Shown here piece after piece: positions 6,267 to 7,684 of a stretch of DNA of 7,684 nucleotides (the stretch's first letter is position 1; the number at the start of each line of letters is the position of its first letter). The stretch is from Haliea sp041746975 (GTDB taxonomy: Bacteria > Pseudomonadota > Gammaproteobacteria > Pseudomonadales > Halieaceae), in NCBI GenBank assembly GCA_041746975.1, contig JBGTGB010000085.1, positions 1 to 7,684 on the forward strand, given 5' to 3'. The notes beneath the pieces are model-generated. The model was not told the DNA's origin. It worked only from the letters and a program-made list of their open reading frames with translations, and searched no databases. The translations under genes and the position numbers were made by a program.

Positions 6267-7684
6267 ATGCCGGAATATACCCGCACGGACGCGACCCTGC
6301 CCTCGGTCTTTGCCCGGCTCGTGGAGAGCCAGGCTCGCACCGCCCGGGTAGTGACCATTGTCTTTCATCCCGATCCCCACCGTATCGGCGAGCGCTGGCT
6401 GGTTCCCGAGCGGAGCTCCCGGGCTCTGGTGCTGGGGCGTCAGCAGCCTCTGTTCGGCTCCGCGGCGGGGAATGACGCCCGGCCGCTGGATGATCCGCAC
6501 GTCAGCCGCCAGGCACTGTCCCTGGCCTTCAACACCACTGGGGTGACCGTTGCGCCGCTGCCGGCTGCCTGCCGCTGCCGCGTGGATGGCATCTGGGTGA
6601 GCGAAGCGCAAACCCTGGACCGCGCGGCGCTACGCCGCGGTATTGCGCTGCAATTGGCGCACAGCGTGGTCCTGCTATTGCGGGAGCAACTGTTGCCTCC
6701 AGAGGTATCCGGGAATGTACGCGAAGCCGCGGATGAGGTCGCCCTGTGCGGCAGCAGTTTTTACATGCAGTCCCTGCGGCGGCAAATTGCCCGGGTGGCC
6801 GACAGTGGCCTGGACGTCCTCATTCGCGGCGAGACCGGCAGCGGCAAGGAACTGGTGGCGCGAGCCCTGCATGCCCAGAGTGAGCGCCGGTCGGGGCCCT
6901 TGGTCGCGGTGAACATGGCGGCCATTCCCGCGGGTGTCGCCCCCGCTGCCCTGTTTGGCAGCGTCCGTGGCGCTTTTACCGGAGCCGAGCGGAACAATTG
7001 CGGCTACTTCCAGCAGGCCGAAGGTGGCAGCCTGTTCCTGGATGAAGTTGGCGATACCTCCGACGACGTTCAGCCCCAGCTGCTGCGCGCCCTGCAGGAA
7101 CGGGAGGTGCAACCCGTGGGCGGCAAGCTGCAGAAAGTCGACGTGCGGGTGATCTCCGCCACCGATGCCGCCCTTGATGGGCCGGACAGCAACTTCCGCA
7201 GTGCCCTGCGCCACCGGCTCGGCAGTGCCGAAGTGCAGGTGGCGCCGTTGCGGGAGCACCCGGAGGATATCGGCGAATTGCTCTGCCATTTCCTTCGCCA
7301 GGCCTGCGCCGAAACCGGGCGACCAGCGCTGCTGCCAGAGCTGGGCACGGATGAGTTGCGTGTGGCCCAGTGGGCTGAGCTGTTTCACCTTTGCCTGCGC
7401 CACGAGTGGCCGGGCAATGTCCGCGAACTGGCCAATTGCGCCCGCCAGGTTGTCCTCGACAGCGACACCGGGATTCGGGTCCCAACGATGCTCTTGCAAC
7501 AGTCGGCGGCTGCGGTGGCGGAGGAGTACACGCAAAGCGACGCCCAGGAGCCGGTGCAACTCGGTGACGATGCCCTGCGGGCGCTGCTGGAGCAGGAACG
7601 CTACGAGGTTACCGCGGCGGCGCGCCGCACCGGGATGAGTCGCCAGGCCCTGTACCGGCGCCTGCCTGATCTCGGCCTGCGGCT
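6267..7684 (+). CDS. Sigma-54-dependent activator: FHA-like, AAA+ and Fis-type HTH (cut by window end)
   Basis: Enhancer-binding protein that would use ATP hydrolysis to open promoters held by sigma-54 RNA polymerase. 472 codons are open to the window edge, and probably only a few residues are missing. Residues about 48-112 look like an FHA domain: LVLGR (54-58) and DDPHVSRQ (75-82), but the usual histidine after SR is lost (A83). The AAA+ domain covers about 160-390: Walker A GETGSGKE (188-195), switch asparagine N216, the sigma-54-contacting GAFTGA loop (235-240), Walker B SLFLDE (255-260), arginine fingers R311 and R317, and sensor II HEWPGNVREL (379-388). Odd points are ALFGS where ELFGH is usual (A228, S232) and ATD (298-300) where ATN is usual. 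A Fis-type helix-turn-helix lies at about 449-466 (TAAARRTGMSRQALYRRL). The ATG at 6267 has AGG seven bases upstream, with an in-frame TAA at 6231. FHA-type activators are commonly found with Ser/Thr kinases, so such a gene beyond the edge is a guess. Confidence 0.9.
   Translation, partial: MPEYTRTDATLPSVFARLVESQARTARVVTIVFHPDPHRIGERWLVPERSSRALVLGRQQPLFGSAAGNDARPLDDPHVSRQALSLAFNTTGVTVAPLPAACRCRVDGIWVSEAQTLDRAALRRGIALQLAHSVVLLLREQLLPPEVSGNVREAADEVALCGSSFYMQSLRRQIARVADSGLDVLIRGETGSGKELVARALHAQSERRSGPLVAVNMAAIPAGVAPAALFGSVRGAFTGAERNNCGYFQQAEGGSLFLDEVGDTSDDVQPQLLRALQEREVQPVGGKLQKVDVRVISATDAALDGPDSNFRSALRHRLGSAEVQVAPLREHPEDIGELLCHFLRQACAETGRPALLPELGTDELRVAQWAELFHLCLRHEWPGNVRELANCARQVVLDSDTGIRVPTMLLQQSAAAVAEEYTQSDAQEPVQLGDDALRALLEQERYEVTAAARRTGMSRQALYRRLPDLGLR

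Noticed and set aside
6675..7559. 294-codon minus-strand frame within the sigma-54 regulator
   Set aside because: It mirrors the AAA+ domain on the opposite strand; the plus-strand frame carries every expected motif.

Overview
The window is high-GC, densely coded bacterial DNA. It holds eight protein genes, two of them cut by the window edges, and no RNA genes, mobile elements or CRISPR array. The gene set (malate synthase G, gammaproteobacterial-type RraA, NadC diverging from AmpD-AmpE) points to a gammaproteobacterium. The sequences resemble Pseudomonas-like and marine Cellvibrionales/Halieaceae-like proteins. That placement is inferred from remembered protein similarity, not from a search.

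Layout. Positions 1-336 (minus) hold the first 112 codons of malate synthase G (glcB). Positions 438-1394 (minus) hold a LysR-type regulator starting at GTG or TTG. It diverges from an operon-like pair on the plus strand: a large acyl-CoA dehydrogenase of the DmdC/FadE type (1514-3283) and, 10 bp later, rraA (3294-3773). The lysR and dehydrogenase promoters appear to overlap face to face. Convergent to rraA, with only 6 bp between stops, is nadC (3780-4616, minus), encoding quinolinate phosphoribosyltransferase. nadC diverges from ampD (4738-5316), which overlaps ampE (5313-6155) by four bases. After 111 bp comes a sigma-54 activator with a degenerate FHA-like N-terminus, an NtrC-type AAA+ domain and a Fis-type helix-turn-helix (6267 to the window end). 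It is cut just before its C-terminus.

How the genes may work together. The dehydrogenase yields enoyl-CoA on the way to acetyl-CoA, and malate synthase condenses acetyl-CoA with glyoxylate, so the left half may be a carbon-use neighbourhood controlled by the LysR protein (inference). RraA is usually an RNase E inhibitor, but this copy keeps the residues of the related aldolase/decarboxylase family. ampD and ampE belong to peptidoglycan recycling and beta-lactamase control. The adjacent sigma-54 regulator has no target visible in this window.

Most of the window is conventional. The points most worth a second look are the sigma-54 activator with altered consensus positions beside ampDE, the mutually occluding divergent promoters, the unusual lysR start region, and the pairing of rraA with an acyl-CoA dehydrogenase.
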